The notes: generated by a model not told the origin, from the sequence alone. A DNA stretch of 64,000 bases from Legionella sp. PC997 (GCF_014109825.1 NZ_CP059576.1:791001-855000), one strand, 5' to 3'; shown: positions 1 to 9,934, numbered from the stretch's first letter. Numbers and translations are program-made.

Positions 1-1214
1 TTTTGGCTCTGGGAACGGCTGGGTTCGATACAACCAACCTAAGGAAAGAAGACGCCGTTAGATTAGACGCCTTAGTGATTGCAAAAAAAGCCTCGCTGCT
101 TAAAGAACGAGCTCTTACCCAAACAATAACAGGGTTAACGCTTACGGATGTTACTACTAATACGGCGAACTACCAGCACCTCCATGCTTATGCAACCCCT
201 CTTTCAGGTACTGCTGCTGACAAGCTTTTGGCTCTGGGAACGGCTGGGTTTGATACAGCCAGCCTAAGGGAAGAAGACGCCGTTAGATTAGACGCCTTAG
301 TGATTGCAAAAAAAGCCTCGCTGCTTAAAGAACAAGCGCTTACCCAAACAATAACAGGGTTAACGCTTACGGATGTTACTACTAATACGGCGGGCTACGT
401 GTCCCTCAATGCTTATGCCCCCCCTGGTTTAGCTGCTACTCCTGCTGCCAAGCTTTTGGCTCTGGGAACGGCTGGGTTCGATACAACCAACCTAAGGGAA
501 GAAGACGCCGTTAGATTAGACGCCTTAGTGATTGCAAAAAAAGCCTCGCTGCTTAAAGAACGAGCTCTTACCCAAACAATAACAGGGTTAACGCTTACGG
601 ATGTTACTACTAATACGGCGGACTACCAGCACCTCCATGCTTATGCAACCCCTCTTTCAGGTACTGCTGCTGACAAGCTTTTGGCTCTGGGAACGGCTGG
701 GTTTGATACAGCCAGCCTAAGGGAAGAAGACGCCGTTAGATTAGACGCCTTAGTGATTGCAAAAAAAGCCTCGCTGCTTAAAGAACAAGCGCTTACCCAA
801 ACAATAACAGGGTTAACGCTTACGGATGTTACTACTAATACGGCGGACTACCAGCACCTCCATGCTTATGCAACCCCTCTTTCAGGTACTGCTGCTGACA
901 AGCTTTTGGCTCTGGGAACGGCTGGGTTTGATACAGCCAGCCTAAGGGAAGAAGACGCCGTTAGATTAGACGCCTTAGTGATTGCAAAAAAAGCCTCGCT
1001 GCTTAAAGAACAAGCGCTTACCCAAACAATAACAGGGTTAACGCTTACGGATGTTACTACTAATACGGCGAACTACCAGCACCTCAATGCTTATGCAACC
1101 CCTGGTTCAGGTACTGCTGCTGACAAGCTTTTGGCTCTGGGAACGGCTGGGTTCGATACAACCAACCTAAGGAAAGAAGACGCCGTTAGATTAGACGCCT
1201 TAGTGATTGCAAAA
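1..1214 (+). repeat. Tandem in-frame 225-bp repeats (about 5.4 units)
   Basis: Units begin at the AAGCTTTTGGCTCTGGG phrase at 222, 450, 675, 900 and 1125, with the first visible unit cut by the window edge. Spacings are 228, 225, 225 and 225 bp, so every unit preserves frame; the unit at 222-449 carries one extra codon and a variant end (PPGLAATPAAK). Units are almost identical at DNA level. Differences cluster at a few places: TTN versus AS after GFDT, RE versus QE, and the residues around the AY motif. The last unit (1125-1214) is truncated after VIAKK and merges into the unique C-terminal region. Confidence 0.93.
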
Positions 1215-2468
1215 AAAACCTCACTTACCAATGCCAAAACGATTACCGATGCCATTAACACCAATTTAACAATGAGCAACGATAAAGTTGTAAATGCAAA
1301 TATCCTGAAAGTTCTGAGAGGTATTGCTACAGCGCCTATGGATACTGTCAGAACGAAGTTAAATTCAGCTAGGGTTATACTTGGAAATGTTGATTTAAGT
1401 GCTGCATTGACTACTGAAGACTTGTTATCAGATGCCGATGCACGAGATATAAAAAAACGAGCTAAAGAAAAGTATCATTTTTTTATGATTTCAGAGGCCA
1501 TTAAAAAAATTGATCAGCCTCAACTCTTGGCGCGCATTGCTGCAGCGGGAGATGAAGATCAGATACTTGCTGAAGTAAATAGACAACGAACCAGTTGGCG
1601 TGTTAATCAAGATTTTGTAAGAAATGATCTATCAGATAGAGATTGGCAGGAAATAAAGAGACAAGCTGGATTAAAACTTGCCGCCATTAATACAAAACCA
1701 AATATGGCAGATTCTTTTTGGCAAACAGGAAAAGATCCTCGTCTCCAACATTTTACTGATAAATTAGTAACAAATGACGGGACCGTATCTAATCCTACTG
1801 CTTCAACTGTGGCTCCAAGTACGGGTGCTGTGGGTATCAGTGCTGCAAATCCTATTGAAACTCGTTATCAAGGGGTAAAATTACAGCAAGGAGATAAAAT
1901 TGAATCAGTTGCCAACTTTCCACAAAAAGCGAGAGGCCAAAATGCTGCACAAGCTACAGCTACAGGAAAGTTAGTTCAGGATCATACTGGTAAAGTAACC
2001 GATATAACAGATGCTGTTGAACGAGATAAAATGACGGAACAAGAAAAATCTCAGATGGCAATTAAACAAGCTAAAATGCTCATAACCAATATGAAAGGAA
2101 CGGGTGAACAAACTATCTTTATTACCGGTGACGATGAGCATCATGCAGATAGAGTTTATGCCGCGCTTCTTTTAATGAAAAACGATTTAAAATTTAAAAT
2201 AGAATCCCATGTTCCGGGCTGTGAAGGTCCACGTAAGAGAGCGGGATTAGAGTTGCAATCAACTGTTGATGATAAATTTATCAAGGATAAGTTGAGGGGC
2301 TACAATGAGAAGGCGCTGGAAGGTTTTAAAACAGAGGCTAAGGATTTCATTACTAATACAAGAAAGTCACGAGAACAAATGTCTCTTATGAGAGATGGGC
2401 AAGCTGGGAGCTCGAAAGATGGTTTGAAGGTCGACGAACACCTAGCTGCTTCTGGAAAAAAAATATAA
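1..2468 (+). CDS. Repeat-rich protein, 3' part (candidate Dot/Icm effector)
   Basis: The reading frame is open from the window edge, so the true start lies upstream; a TTG at position 3 is only an internal codon. Residues 1 to about 405 of the visible part are near-identical 75-residue units (each starts LLALGTAGFD and includes DAVRLDALVIAKK). A non-repetitive region of about 415 residues follows, lysine-rich and probably helical, with the phrase TIFITGDDEHHADRVYAALL near residue 700. I do not recognise a catalytic domain. The tail is polar (ends LAASGKKI). Large proteins with perfect internal repeats and a unique C-terminal domain are common among Legionella translocated effectors, but here that is inference only: there is no visible promoter and no recognised family. 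The repeat array is GC-richer than the C-terminal part. Confidence 0.75.
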   Translation, partial: LALGTAGFDTTNLRKEDAVRLDALVIAKKASLLKERALTQTITGLTLTDVTTNTANYQHLHAYATPLSGTAADKLLALGTAGFDTASLREEDAVRLDALVIAKKASLLKEQALTQTITGLTLTDVTTNTAGYVSLNAYAPPGLAATPAAKLLALGTAGFDTTNLREEDAVRLDALVIAKKASLLKERALTQTITGLTLTDVTTNTADYQHLHAYATPLSGTAADKLLALGTAGFDTASLREEDAVRLDALVIAKKASLLKEQALTQTITGLTLTDVTTNTADYQHLHAYATPLSGTAADKLLALGTAGFDTASLREEDAVRLDALVIAKKASLLKEQALTQTITGLTLTDVTTNTANYQHLNAYATPGSGTAADKLLALGTAGFDTTNLRKEDAVRLDALVIAKKTSLTNAKTITDAINTNLTMSNDKVVNANILKVLRGIATAPMDTVRTKLNSARVILGNVDLSAALTTEDLLSDADARDIKKRAKEKYHFFMISEAIKKIDQPQLLARIAAAGDEDQILAEVNRQRTSWRVNQDFVRNDLSDRDWQEIKRQAGLKLAAINTKPNMADSFWQTGKDPRLQHFTDKLVTNDGTVSNPTASTVAPSTGAVGISAANPIETRYQGVKLQQGDKIESVANFPQKARGQNAAQATATGKLVQDHTGKVTDITDAVERDKMTEQEKSQMAIKQAKMLITNMKGTGEQTIFITGDDEHHADRVYAALLLMKNDLKFKIESHVPGCEGPRKRAGLELQSTVDDKFIKDKLRGYNEKALEGFKTEAKDFITNTRKSREQMSLMRDGQAGSSKDGLKVDEHLAASGKKI

Positions 2469-2591
2469 TTAGATCTCGATGCTTGATAGTATATTAGAGA
2501 CCTGGGAAAGGCTCTACACGAGAATTAAATAAACCTATTAACTTATGGTATAGAATTTTACGAAATAAAATTCATACAGGGGGTTATACAA

Positions 2592-3407
2592 TTGAATTCA
2601 AACCAACTGGCGATTGGTGTATTTGACTCAGGGATGGGCGGCTTAACGGTTTTACGTGCATTGCGGGAGAGCTTACCGCAAGAATCGTTTATCTATTTGG
2701 GGGATACAGCTCGACTTCCTTATGGGACTAAAAGTCCAGATACGGTAAAACAATATGCCATGCAAATGGCAAAATTGTTGGTAGAGCGGCGGATTAAGGC
2801 TTTGGTAATTGCTTGTAATACCGCTACTACAGCCGCCTTACCGTATTTACAGGAAATGTTACCCGGTATGCCGGTGCTTGGTGTGGTTGCACCCGGTGCC
2901 GCGGCAGCCGTTTCGGCAACTGAAAACAAACGCATAATTGTTTTAGCTACCGAAACAACGATTGCCTCCAATGCATACCAACAATTAATCACGCAACACT
3001 TACCCCAAGCAATCATTAATACGCGCGCATGCAGTGTTTTAGTTGCCTTAGCAGAAGAAGGGATGGTCAACAATCAAGTAGCCCGCGAAGCGTTAAAACA
3101 TTACCTGGATGGTTTTACCAATGAAGATACAGTGCTCCTGGGATGTACCCATTTTCCTGTTTTTAAGACTTTGTTGAGCGACTTGTTACCTAAAGGAGTC
3201 ACTATAGTCGATTCAGCTCATGCCACTTCCCAGGCCCTGTATCAATTGCTTGAAAAGCAGGACTTGTTGAGTGATGCTCCTTCTTTGGGACGTTCGGTAA
3301 GTTATTTAGTAACCGACTCAATCAAGCGTTTTCAGATTGTTGGCGAAATATTTTTGGGCGATCGCTTGTCCTCTGAGGATATCGAGCTAGTGGATGTTAA
3401 AGGCTAA
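2592..3407 (+). CDS. murI: Glutamate racemase
   Basis: Interconverts L- and D-glutamate in the cytoplasm to supply D-Glu for peptidoglycan. The 271-residue length is typical. The N-terminus carries GVFDSGMGGLTVL, and the two catalytic cysteines are visible in ACNTATT (Cys75) and GCTHFP (Cys185). The start is a TTG at 2592, supported by a CAGGGGG ribosome-binding site about 8 nt upstream and by alignment of the first residues with the conserved phosphate-binding motif. It is a single gene, convergent with gpsA; a short GC-rich palindrome separates the two. Confidence 0.95.
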   Translation: MNSNQLAIGVFDSGMGGLTVLRALRESLPQESFIYLGDTARLPYGTKSPDTVKQYAMQMAKLLVERRIKALVIACNTATTAALPYLQEMLPGMPVLGVVAPGAAAAVSATENKRIIVLATETTIASNAYQQLITQHLPQAIINTRACSVLVALAEEGMVNNQVAREALKHYLDGFTNEDTVLLGCTHFPVFKTLLSDLLPKGVTIVDSAHATSQALYQLLEKQDLLSDAPSLGRSVSYLVTDSIKRFQIVGEIFLGDRLSSEDIELVDVKG

Positions 3408-3458
3408 ACGTAATTTCACTGTACATTTTGGCAACGCTGCATACTATTTAAAAAATTT

Positions 3459-3482
3459 CGTCCCCGCTTTCGCGGGAATGAC
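3459..3482. repeat. Short GC-rich palindromic repeat
   Basis: CGTCCCCGC-TTT-CGCGGGAATGAC lies between the convergent murI and gpsA genes. The same CCCCGC...GCGGG(G/A)ATGAC signature forms both arms of the larger element at 30410-30491, so this looks like a dispersed REP-like unit. It could also act as a bidirectional terminator, but no T-run follows. Confidence 0.6.
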
Positions 3483-3509
3483 ATAGTCGGCGATGTCGTC
3501 GCTCCAAAT

Positions 3510-4499
3510 TTATTCTTCCTTGGGTGGCCGACTCATTAGATTTTGGACCACTTGTTTTGGACTAATTTTTCCTTGTAGCAGTGCATTAATTTGTTCACAG
3601 ATGGGCATTTCTACCTGCTGTTGTTTGGCGAGGAAGCATACTTGCGAAGCGTTATATTTCCCTTCTACGACTTGGCCAATTTGCTGTTCTGCATCGTTGA
3701 TGCTGATATTTTGTCCTAAAAGTAAGCCGAAGCGGCGGTTTCGGGACTGATCATCGGTACAAGTTAAAACTAAGTCGCCGACACCGGCTAGACCAAGAAA
3801 AGTTTCTGCTCGTGCTCCCAAAGCTAATCCTAGGCGCTCCATTTCGGCCAGTCCGCGGGTAATTAATGCGGCTTTTGCATTCGCACCATATCCTAAGCCG
3901 TCACTGATCCCACAGCCAATGGCCAAGACATTTTTAATAGCACCACAAATTTGCACGCCGATGAGATCGTCGCTCAAGTACACACGGAGGTTATCATGAT
4001 GAAGTAACGCACGCACCTCTTTTTGATATTGCGCATTATTGGAAGCTAAAGTCACTGCAGTGGGCAGGAAGTGAGCTACTTCTTTGGCAAATGATGGACC
4101 TGAAATAATTGCCTTAGGAAAAGTAGGACCAAAAGCTTGACTCACTAAATCACTTAATAATTGATGGCTTTGTGGATCAATACCCTTAGTCAGCCAAGCA
4201 AGTCCTTGAGGTGGTTTTTTTATTTTGCTGATAATTTCTCCAAAAGCATGGGAAGGAACAGCAATAATAACGAAATTGGCTTCGTTCATGCACTGATCAA
4301 AATCAGTTGAAGGTTCTAAAGTTTTAGGGAAACCAATATCAGGTAAATAGCGTGAGTTTGTTTTTTTCTCAGTCATAAGAGCAATTTGCTGCGGATCATG
4401 TCCCCACAACAAAACACGATGTCCCACTTTGGCTAGGTGAATTGCCACCGCAGTTCCCCAAGAGCCAGCACCTAATATGGCAATGTTTTTTTGGTTCAT
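3510..4499 (-). CDS. gpsA: Glycerol-3-phosphate dehydrogenase [NAD(P)+]
   Basis: Reduces dihydroxyacetone phosphate to sn-glycerol-3-phosphate for phospholipid synthesis. At 329 residues it is full length. The N-terminal Rossmann motif ILGAGSWGTAVAIHLA and the substrate-domain signatures (AIKNVLAIGCGISDGLGYG with its lysine, and GLAGVGDLVLTCT) are present. It is the last gene of the conserved order rhodanese-grxC-secB-gpsA also found in E. coli (yibN-grxC-secB-gpsA). A strong hairpin (4582-4610) lies between secB and gpsA, so expression may be attenuated or gpsA may have its own promoter. Confidence 0.96.
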   Translation of the reverse strand: MNQKNIAILGAGSWGTAVAIHLAKVGHRVLLWGHDPQQIALMTEKKTNSRYLPDIGFPKTLEPSTDFDQCMNEANFVIIAVPSHAFGEIISKIKKPPQGLAWLTKGIDPQSHQLLSDLVSQAFGPTFPKAIISGPSFAKEVAHFLPTAVTLASNNAQYQKEVRALLHHDNLRVYLSDDLIGVQICGAIKNVLAIGCGISDGLGYGANAKAALITRGLAEMERLGLALGARAETFLGLAGVGDLVLTCTDDQSRNRRFGLLLGQNISINDAEQQIGQVVEGKYNASQVCFLAKQQQVEMPICEQINALLQGKISPKQVVQNLMSRPPKEE

Positions 4500-4581
4500 T
4501 TTATGCTCTTAAAAAGGAGTGTATTGGTTAGCGAGATAAGCGTAGTATCTGAGTTGAAAAAATAGAATTCTTATTCCCACT

Positions 4582-4610
4582 CCCGGGTTAGGGCTTTGCC
4601 TAAACCCGGG
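4582..4610. terminator. Hairpin between secB and gpsA
   Basis: CCCGGGTTAGG-GCTTTG-CCTAAACCCGGG folds into an 11-bp stem with one bulged base. It has no clean T-run on the minus strand, so it may be a transcript-processing or attenuation hairpin or a dispersed repeat. A related CCCGGGTT hairpin occurs at 59475-59499. Confidence 0.5.
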
Positions 4611-4641
4611 CAAACAATACTTTAGTTCATACTTAGTATTT

Positions 4642-5109
4642 TTAAGCTTGGCCTTCTTTTTGTTTTTCTGCAACTTGTTGCATGTATAACGCATCAAAAT
4701 TAATAGGTGCCAATACCAGTTGAGGGAAACTGCCACGAATTACCTGTGAGGTAATTGCTTCACGGGCATATGGGAATAAAATATTGGGGCAGAAGCTGTT
4801 TAATATATGATCCAGTTGATTGGCTGGAGCACCCTGAATGGTGAAAATACCTGCTTGTTTTACTTCTACAAGAAATGCAGTTGCTTTTTGGTTGCTTACG
4901 GTGGCAGTTACTGTTAATACTACTTCATAAACACCTTCTTCCAGTTTGGTGTTGGAAGTATTGAGTTCGAGGTTTAACTCAGGTTCCCATTGTTGTTGAA
5001 ACACAGCAGGTGTATTCGGCGTTTCATAAGATAAATCTTTAATATAAATCCTTTGAATCATGAATTGGGTTTCATTTTGGTTTTGCGCTGGGTTTGCTTG
5101 TTCGCTCAT
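4642..5109 (-). CDS. secB: Protein-export chaperone SecB
   Basis: Cytoplasmic tetrameric chaperone that keeps preproteins unfolded and delivers them to SecA. At 155 residues it has the family's usual length, with the conserved [21 protein letters not shown] N-terminal strand, the middle block AGIFTI and the LFPYAREAI motif. The stop-to-start gap to grxC is 7 nt, so the pair is probably co-transcribed. Confidence 0.97.
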   Translation of the reverse strand: MSEQANPAQNQNETQFMIQRIYIKDLSYETPNTPAVFQQQWEPELNLELNTSNTKLEEGVYEVVLTVTATVSNQKATAFLVEVKQAGIFTIQGAPANQLDHILNSFCPNILFPYAREAITSQVIRGSFPQLVLAPINFDALYMQQVAEKQKEGQA

Positions 5110-5116
5110 GATATTG

Positions 5117-5371
5117 CTATCCTCTTAGTAATTGATCGAGTGTTCCCTGGGCATCCAGGGCATATAAATCATCGCAGCCACCGACATGTTGGCCATTAAT
5201 AAAAATTTGCGGTACGGTATGTCTTCCGCTTTTAGCTATCATTTCCTGACGTAATTCGGGCTGTAAATCAATGCGAAGGTCAGTAAATGAAGTACCTTTA
5301 TGGTGTAATAATTCTCTGGCTTTGACACAGTAGGGGCAATAACCCGTACTGTACATAATTATTTCTGCCAT
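5117..5371 (-). CDS. grxC: Glutaredoxin 3
   Basis: Small glutathione-dependent dithiol oxidoreductase (84 residues). The active site CPYC sits in the motif [11 protein letters not shown] near the N-terminus, with the cis-proline TVPQIFI and the GGCDDL glutathione-binding motif following. It lies 3 nt downstream of the rhodanese gene and 7 nt upstream of secB, the same order as in enterobacteria. Confidence 0.96.
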   Translation of the reverse strand: MAEIIMYSTGYCPYCVKARELLHHKGTSFTDLRIDLQPELRQEMIAKSGRHTVPQIFINGQHVGGCDDLYALDAQGTLDQLLRG

Positions 5372-5374
5372 AAT

Positions 5375-5794
5375 CTATTTTCCTTTAACCAAGGGTAATT
5401 CTGCATTTTGCCAGGCAGTAATTCCGCCGCTAAGTACATGCGGTTGGTACCCTTGGGCGCGAATTTTGTTGGCTAGAGTTTGGGCTTCCATTGCTCGTGT
5501 AGCAATTAGGATAAGGGGGGTATTTTTATATTTATCCATTTTCTGTTGTTCAAAATCCTCGTTTTTGGCATTGATCGCATCAATAATATGTCCTTGTTTA
5601 AAGGCATCTTTGTCACGCAAATCGATGACTACAGCATTCTCATTATTGATCAAATCAACAGCTGCCTGAGGAGTCAGTTCTTTTGCTTTCTTTTTCTGTG
5701 TAAACAACTCATTGATGAATATAAGTAATAAAACCACAATAAGGGCAAGCCATAACTGCCAATGATTTATGATAAATTGACCTAAATGTTCCAT
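5375..5794 (-). CDS. Membrane-anchored rhodanese-like protein, YibN type
   Basis: The first 20 in-frame residues before Met at 5794 lack a ribosome-binding site, whereas AGAGAGAAC precedes the start chosen here, giving 139 residues. The N-terminus is one membrane segment (about residues 10-27, LWLALIVVLLLIFINELF), followed by a single rhodanese domain with VIDLRDKDAFKQGHI and the C-terminal LSGGITAWQNAELP. The loop that normally holds the catalytic cysteine reads LILIATRAMEAQ, with alanine at the cysteine position by hand alignment, so sulfurtransferase activity is unlikely. It heads the grxC-secB operon. Confidence 0.88.
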   Translation of the reverse strand: MEHLGQFIINHWQLWLALIVVLLLIFINELFTQKKKAKELTPQAAVDLINNENAVVIDLRDKDAFKQGHIIDAINAKNEDFEQQKMDKYKNTPLILIATRAMEAQTLANKIRAQGYQPHVLSGGITAWQNAELPLVKGK

Positions 5795-5932
5795 GTTCTC
5801 TCTTGATATTTTATTTATGTAGCGAATTATCCTCAGAATAGGGCATGAACGCAAGTAAACGAACTATATAAAAATAGCATTGGTTGAGCACAACCAAACT
5901 CGGGTTAAGGGATGGTGCCAACCAGGGTGTGG

Positions 5933-6478
5933 TTAGCGCTGTTTTTTAAGCAGTACATAGACTGCACCGTTCCCACCATCCTTTGGTAAGGCGCTATGGA
6001 AAGCTAAAACTTCCTCGAATTGAGGCAACCAACGGTTCAGTAAATTTTTAATTACGGGTGGTGCACCGAGATGGCCTCCTTTGCCGTGAATTATTAATAG
6101 ACATCGTTTACCCTGTTCGGCCTGGGTTTGAATAAACTGGCACAAGATGTCCTTCGCTTTTTCGCCTTTTAAACCATGTAAATCCAACCGTGCTTCCCAG
6201 AGAATTTGTCCATTTCTTAATGCTTTTAATCGCTGGTGGGAAATACTTGGATGTGAATAGGAAAGGGTGGTTTCAGAAAGTACCGTGTCCACAATCATAT
6301 CGGACAAGTAATATTCTTTTATTACGGGTGTGACTGACAATTTGCTCTTTTTGATGGGAATTGAAGGCTTAGGTTCAGAAGTTTTTACCCGCTGGGTTTT
6401 TTCATTTAATGGTTTTACCGAGCTCATGTGTTCACGGAACAGGGCTTTGTCTTCATCGGATAAAAAATCATCAGCCAT
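5933..6478 (-). CDS. smrB: Smr-domain endonuclease SmrB
   Basis: In E. coli, SmrB is recruited to collided ribosomes and cleaves mRNA between them. This 181-residue protein has a charged N-terminal extension and a C-terminal Smr domain. The DLHG motif (Asp99, His101) and HGKGG (131-135) needed for nuclease activity are intact, and it ends with the conserved HSALPKDGGNGAVYVLLK. It diverges from prmB, the arrangement known from enterobacteria. A second, degenerate copy of this domain is at 9935-10702. Confidence 0.9.
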   Translation of the reverse strand: MADDFLSDEDKALFREHMSSVKPLNEKTQRVKTSEPKPSIPIKKSKLSVTPVIKEYYLSDMIVDTVLSETTLSYSHPSISHQRLKALRNGQILWEARLDLHGLKGEKAKDILCQFIQTQAEQGKRCLLIIHGKGGHLGAPPVIKNLLNRWLPQFEEVLAFHSALPKDGGNGAVYVLLKKQR

Positions 6479-6673
6479 TTTTTACTAGAAATGATTAAGT
6501 GATAAAAGAAGTATAACTCAGGTAGAGGGCGATTGTACCTTGGATTTGAATGCGGTAGATGTAAGTGGGGTCTAACTTCTACTATTTAAATTAAACTGTG
6601 TGGCCCTGAGGCTACATTTGTTGTTTAACATAGGGTACAATTTGTACTTTTTCTGGATGAGAATCGTAATCCC

Positions 6674-7591
6674 ATGAGCAATTATATACTTAAAGAAACG
6701 GAAGAATTAGACACCATTTTGGATTTTTTACGTTTTAGTGTGTCCTGCGCAATGAATGCGAATTTGTATTATGGTCACGGCACGGATAATGCTTGGGATG
6801 ATATGCATTCCTTGATTTTGAGAAGTTTATTTTTGCCCTACGATTTAGAATCAAATTGGCTTAATGCACGCTTAACTACTAGTGAGAAAAAACATTTACA
6901 TCAGCAATTGGAAAAACGGATTAATCAACGAGTACCCGTCCCGTATTTAATCAAAGAAGCTTATTTTTGTGATATTCCATTTTATGTGGATGAACGGGTT
7001 CTCATTCCTCGCTCTCCCATAGCAGAACTGATCAAAAATGAATTTTCTCCCTGGGTCAATGCAGAGAAAGTACATCGTATTTTAGATTTATGTACTGGCA
7101 GCGGATGTATTGCGATTGCCTGTTGCTATGCTTTTCCGGAAGCTCAAGTCGATGCAGTGGATATTTCTAGTGAAGCACTGGCTGTTGCTGCAATCAATCG
7201 TGAACAACTCGGTGTCGAAGAGCAACTTAATTTAATTGAATCAGATTGTTTCTCGAAAGTGCCCAAGGTAGGCTATGATTTAATAGTAAGTAATCCTCCA
7301 TATGTAGGTAAGGAAGAGATGCAAACCTTACCTGACGAATTCCGTCATGAGCCTGTGTTGGCTTTGGAAACGAGTAATAATGGATTGGCCATTGTCGAAA
7401 CAATTCTTAATAACGCTTATGATTATTTAAATGAAGAAGGTGTTCTGATTGTTGAGGTTGGGAATAGTGAAGCAGCTTTATGTGAGGCCTATCCTCAGGT
7501 TCCTTTCACTTGGCTGGAAATGAGTCATGGGGGACAGGGGATATTTTTGTTAACGAAGCAGCAACTAAAAGAGTACTTTAATGTCCGGTAA
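6674..7591 (+). CDS. prmB: Ribosomal protein L3 glutamine methyltransferase
   Basis: SAM-dependent N5-glutamine methyltransferase modifying ribosomal protein uL3 before ribosome assembly. At 305 residues it shows the SAM-binding [13 protein letters not shown] motif and the catalytic SNPPYV motif. Its last 11 nt overlap aroC, so the two are translationally linked, as in E. coli. PrmC is related, but the neighbour aroC and the N-terminal region favour PrmB. Confidence 0.93.
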   Translation: MSNYILKETEELDTILDFLRFSVSCAMNANLYYGHGTDNAWDDMHSLILRSLFLPYDLESNWLNARLTTSEKKHLHQQLEKRINQRVPVPYLIKEAYFCDIPFYVDERVLIPRSPIAELIKNEFSPWVNAEKVHRILDLCTGSGCIAIACCYAFPEAQVDAVDISSEALAVAAINREQLGVEEQLNLIESDCFSKVPKVGYDLIVSNPPYVGKEEMQTLPDEFRHEPVLALETSNNGLAIVETILNNAYDYLNEEGVLIVEVGNSEAALCEAYPQVPFTWLEMSHGGQGIFLLTKQQLKEYFNVR

Positions 7592-8645
7592 TACCTTTGG
7601 CACTTTATTTACAGTAACAACTTTTGGTGAAAGCCATGGTCCGGCTATTGGCTGTGTGGTTGATGGTTGCCCGCCAGGATTACTGTTAAAAGAAGAAGAC
7701 ATCCAGCCTTTTCTGGACAAACGCAAACCGGGGCAATCCAAATTTACAACACAACGCCGAGAAGAGGATAAAGTACAGATCCTTTCTGGTGTTTTTGAGG
7801 GTAAAACTACAGGCGCTCCTATAGCTTTATTGATTCACAATACAGACCAACGTTCTCGGGATTATGAAGAAATTAAAAATTTATTTCGTCCTGGGCATGC
7901 AGATTTTACTTATCATCATAAATACGGCCATCGGGATTATCGTGGTGGTGGGCGCTCTTCAGCACGAGAGACTGCAGCACGTGTGGCGGCCGGAGCTATT
8001 GCACGCTTGTATCTGCAGCATCATTTAAACCTGGAAATTGTGGGTTATTTGCAACAAATGGGTGATCTGGTTTTGCACTTTGCAGATGAATCAGAGATTT
8101 ATAATAATTCTTTTTTCTGCCCTAATAATACGCAGATTCAGGAACTTGCTCATGCGATCGAGCAATTAAGACGCCAAGGGGATTCAGTAGGCGCTCGCGT
8201 CAAGGTACTTGCTAAAAATGTACCTGTAGGACTGGGAGATCCTGTATTCGATAAACTCGATGCCACACTAGCTTATGCTATGATGTCTATTAATGCAGTT
8301 AAAGGTGTTGAAGTGGGTGCAGGTTTTGCAGCCGTGAATCAGTTAGGTTCTGTGCATCGCGATCAAATGTCTCACCAGGGTTTTCTTAGCAATCATGCGG
8401 GAGGAATTCTAGGAGGGATTTCTACGGGACAAAATATAGAAGTTAGTATTGCGCTAAAGCCTACTTCAAGTATTACAACTCCGGGAAAGACACTCAATGT
8501 TTTTGGCGAGGAAGTAACCGTAGTGACTAAAGGGCGGCATGACCCTTGCGTGGGAATTAGAGCGGTGCCTATCGCTGAAGCAATGATGGCTTTAGTTTTA
8601 ATGGATCATTATTTGAGACATAAGGCATTGATTTCTAATTCATAA
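7581..8645 (+). CDS. aroC: Chorismate synthase
   Basis: Last step of the shikimate pathway: converts EPSP to chorismate with reduced FMN. At 354 residues it carries the signatures GESHGPAIG (near residue 13), [20 protein letters not shown] with the [14 protein letters not shown] block, and [17 protein letters not shown] at the C-terminus. The ATG overlaps the prmB stop by 11 nt. Confidence 0.97.
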   Translation: MSGNTFGTLFTVTTFGESHGPAIGCVVDGCPPGLLLKEEDIQPFLDKRKPGQSKFTTQRREEDKVQILSGVFEGKTTGAPIALLIHNTDQRSRDYEEIKNLFRPGHADFTYHHKYGHRDYRGGGRSSARETAARVAAGAIARLYLQHHLNLEIVGYLQQMGDLVLHFADESEIYNNSFFCPNNTQIQELAHAIEQLRRQGDSVGARVKVLAKNVPVGLGDPVFDKLDATLAYAMMSINAVKGVEVGAGFAAVNQLGSVHRDQMSHQGFLSNHAGGILGGISTGQNIEVSIALKPTSSITTPGKTLNVFGEEVTVVTKGRHDPCVGIRAVPIAEAMMALVLMDHYLRHKALISNS

Positions 8646-8757
8646 TTGGAAAATGTCCAGAATTCTCACCCTTCAATGGAGAGGGGATATACCCCCTTTT
8701 TTTACTTGGGAAAGAAAGTGCCCGTAAGGGCTCATAAGCATATAGAAGAGGTCATAA

Positions 8758-9780
8758 ATGAGCAGAGAATTAAATGTAGCCATAGTTGGGGCCACAGGTG
8801 CAGTTGGCGAAACTTTTCTAACCGTATTGGAAGAACGAAAATTTCCAATAAAGACGCTCTATCCTTTAGCTAGTTCTCGTTCCGTTGGTAAAACAATAAC
8901 ATTTAAAAACAAACAATTGGATGTTTTGGACCTCGCTGAGTTTGATTTTAGCAAAGCGGATATCGCCTTATTTTCGGCAGGTGGGTCGGTTTCTAAAGAA
9001 TATGCGCCTAAGGCGGCTGCAAGTGGCTGTGTGGTTGTTGATAATAGCTCTTGTTTTCGTTACGAAGATGATATTCCTTTAGTAGTTCCCGAAGTTAATG
9101 CACATCGTATTGCTGAATATAAAAACAGAGGGATTATTGCCAATCCGAATTGTTCTACCATTCAAATGGTTGTGGCCCTGAAGCCTTTGTATGATGCTGT
9201 AGGAATTACCCGCATTAATGTTGCCACCTATCAATCCGTTTCTGGGACCGGCAAGAAAGCGATTAGCGAATTGGTTTCCCAAGTAGGAGACCTTCTGAAT
9301 GGCAGACCAGCGCAGGTGAACGTTTATCCGCAGCAGATTGCCTTTAATGCCATTCCGCATATTGATCAGTTTGAAGAAAATGGTTATACCCGCGAAGAAA
9401 TGAAAATGGTGTGGGAAACACGCAAAATTATGGAAGACGACAGTCTGATGGTTAATCCAACCGCAGTGAGAGTTCCTGTTATTTATGGGCATTCAGAGGC
9501 CATTCATTTAGAACTAAAAAAACCTTTAACTGCGGAAAAAGCACGGCAAATACTCTCTAAAGCTCCCGGTATTAAAGTGATTGATAATGTAAACAAAACA
9601 AGCTATCCGACTGCAATAAAAAATGCGATTGGCAAGGATGATGTATTTGTTGGTCGAATTCGAGAAGATATTTCTCATCCAAATGGATTAAATTTATGGG
9701 TTGTTGCAGATAACATTCGTAAAGGTGCTGCGTCTAATGCTGTTCAAATTGCTGAAATTTTGCAACGAGAGTATTTATAG
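8758..9780 (+). CDS. asd: Aspartate-semialdehyde dehydrogenase
   Basis: NADPH-dependent reduction of aspartyl phosphate, feeding lysine/diaminopimelate, threonine and methionine synthesis. At 340 residues it has the Rossmann motif VAIVGATGAVGETFL and the catalytic Cys132 in NPNCSTIQM. An AGAGG ribosome-binding site precedes the ATG at 8758. A separate 112-nt upstream spacer suggests its own promoter. Confidence 0.96.
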   Translation: MSRELNVAIVGATGAVGETFLTVLEERKFPIKTLYPLASSRSVGKTITFKNKQLDVLDLAEFDFSKADIALFSAGGSVSKEYAPKAAASGCVVVDNSSCFRYEDDIPLVVPEVNAHRIAEYKNRGIIANPNCSTIQMVVALKPLYDAVGITRINVATYQSVSGTGKKAISELVSQVGDLLNGRPAQVNVYPQQIAFNAIPHIDQFEENGYTREEMKMVWETRKIMEDDSLMVNPTAVRVPVIYGHSEAIHLELKKPLTAEKARQILSKAPGIKVIDNVNKTSYPTAIKNAIGKDDVFVGRIREDISHPNGLNLWVVADNIRKGAASNAVQIAEILQREYL

Positions 9781-9799
9781 TTTCAATGGTTTTTCGATG

Positions 9800-9825
9800 C
9801 CTTCTCCTCTTGGTGGGGGGGAAGG
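9800..9825. repeat. Imperfect GC-rich palindrome
   Basis: CCTTCTCCTCTTGGTGGGGGGGAAGG lies just after asd. It resembles a degenerate inverted copy of the palindrome at 12416-12437. It may serve as an asd terminator or be a dispersed repeat; there is no T-run. Confidence 0.4.
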
Positions 9826-9934
9826 ATCTTCATCATGCCAACATAGTATTTCGATCAAACAGATCGTTAAAAAAATCCTCCTACTTTTTATAACCTAAGT
9901 TATACTTTGATTAATACAATTGGATTTTTGAAAT

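Noticed and set aside
4509..4736. 75-codon open frame on the minus strand between secB and gpsA
   Set aside because: Overlaps the secB end in another frame, spans a hairpin, and lacks a ribosome-binding site.
8646..8873. Open frame on the plus strand ahead of asd
   Set aside because: Shadow of the asd start; asd itself has the clear ribosome-binding site and conserved motif.
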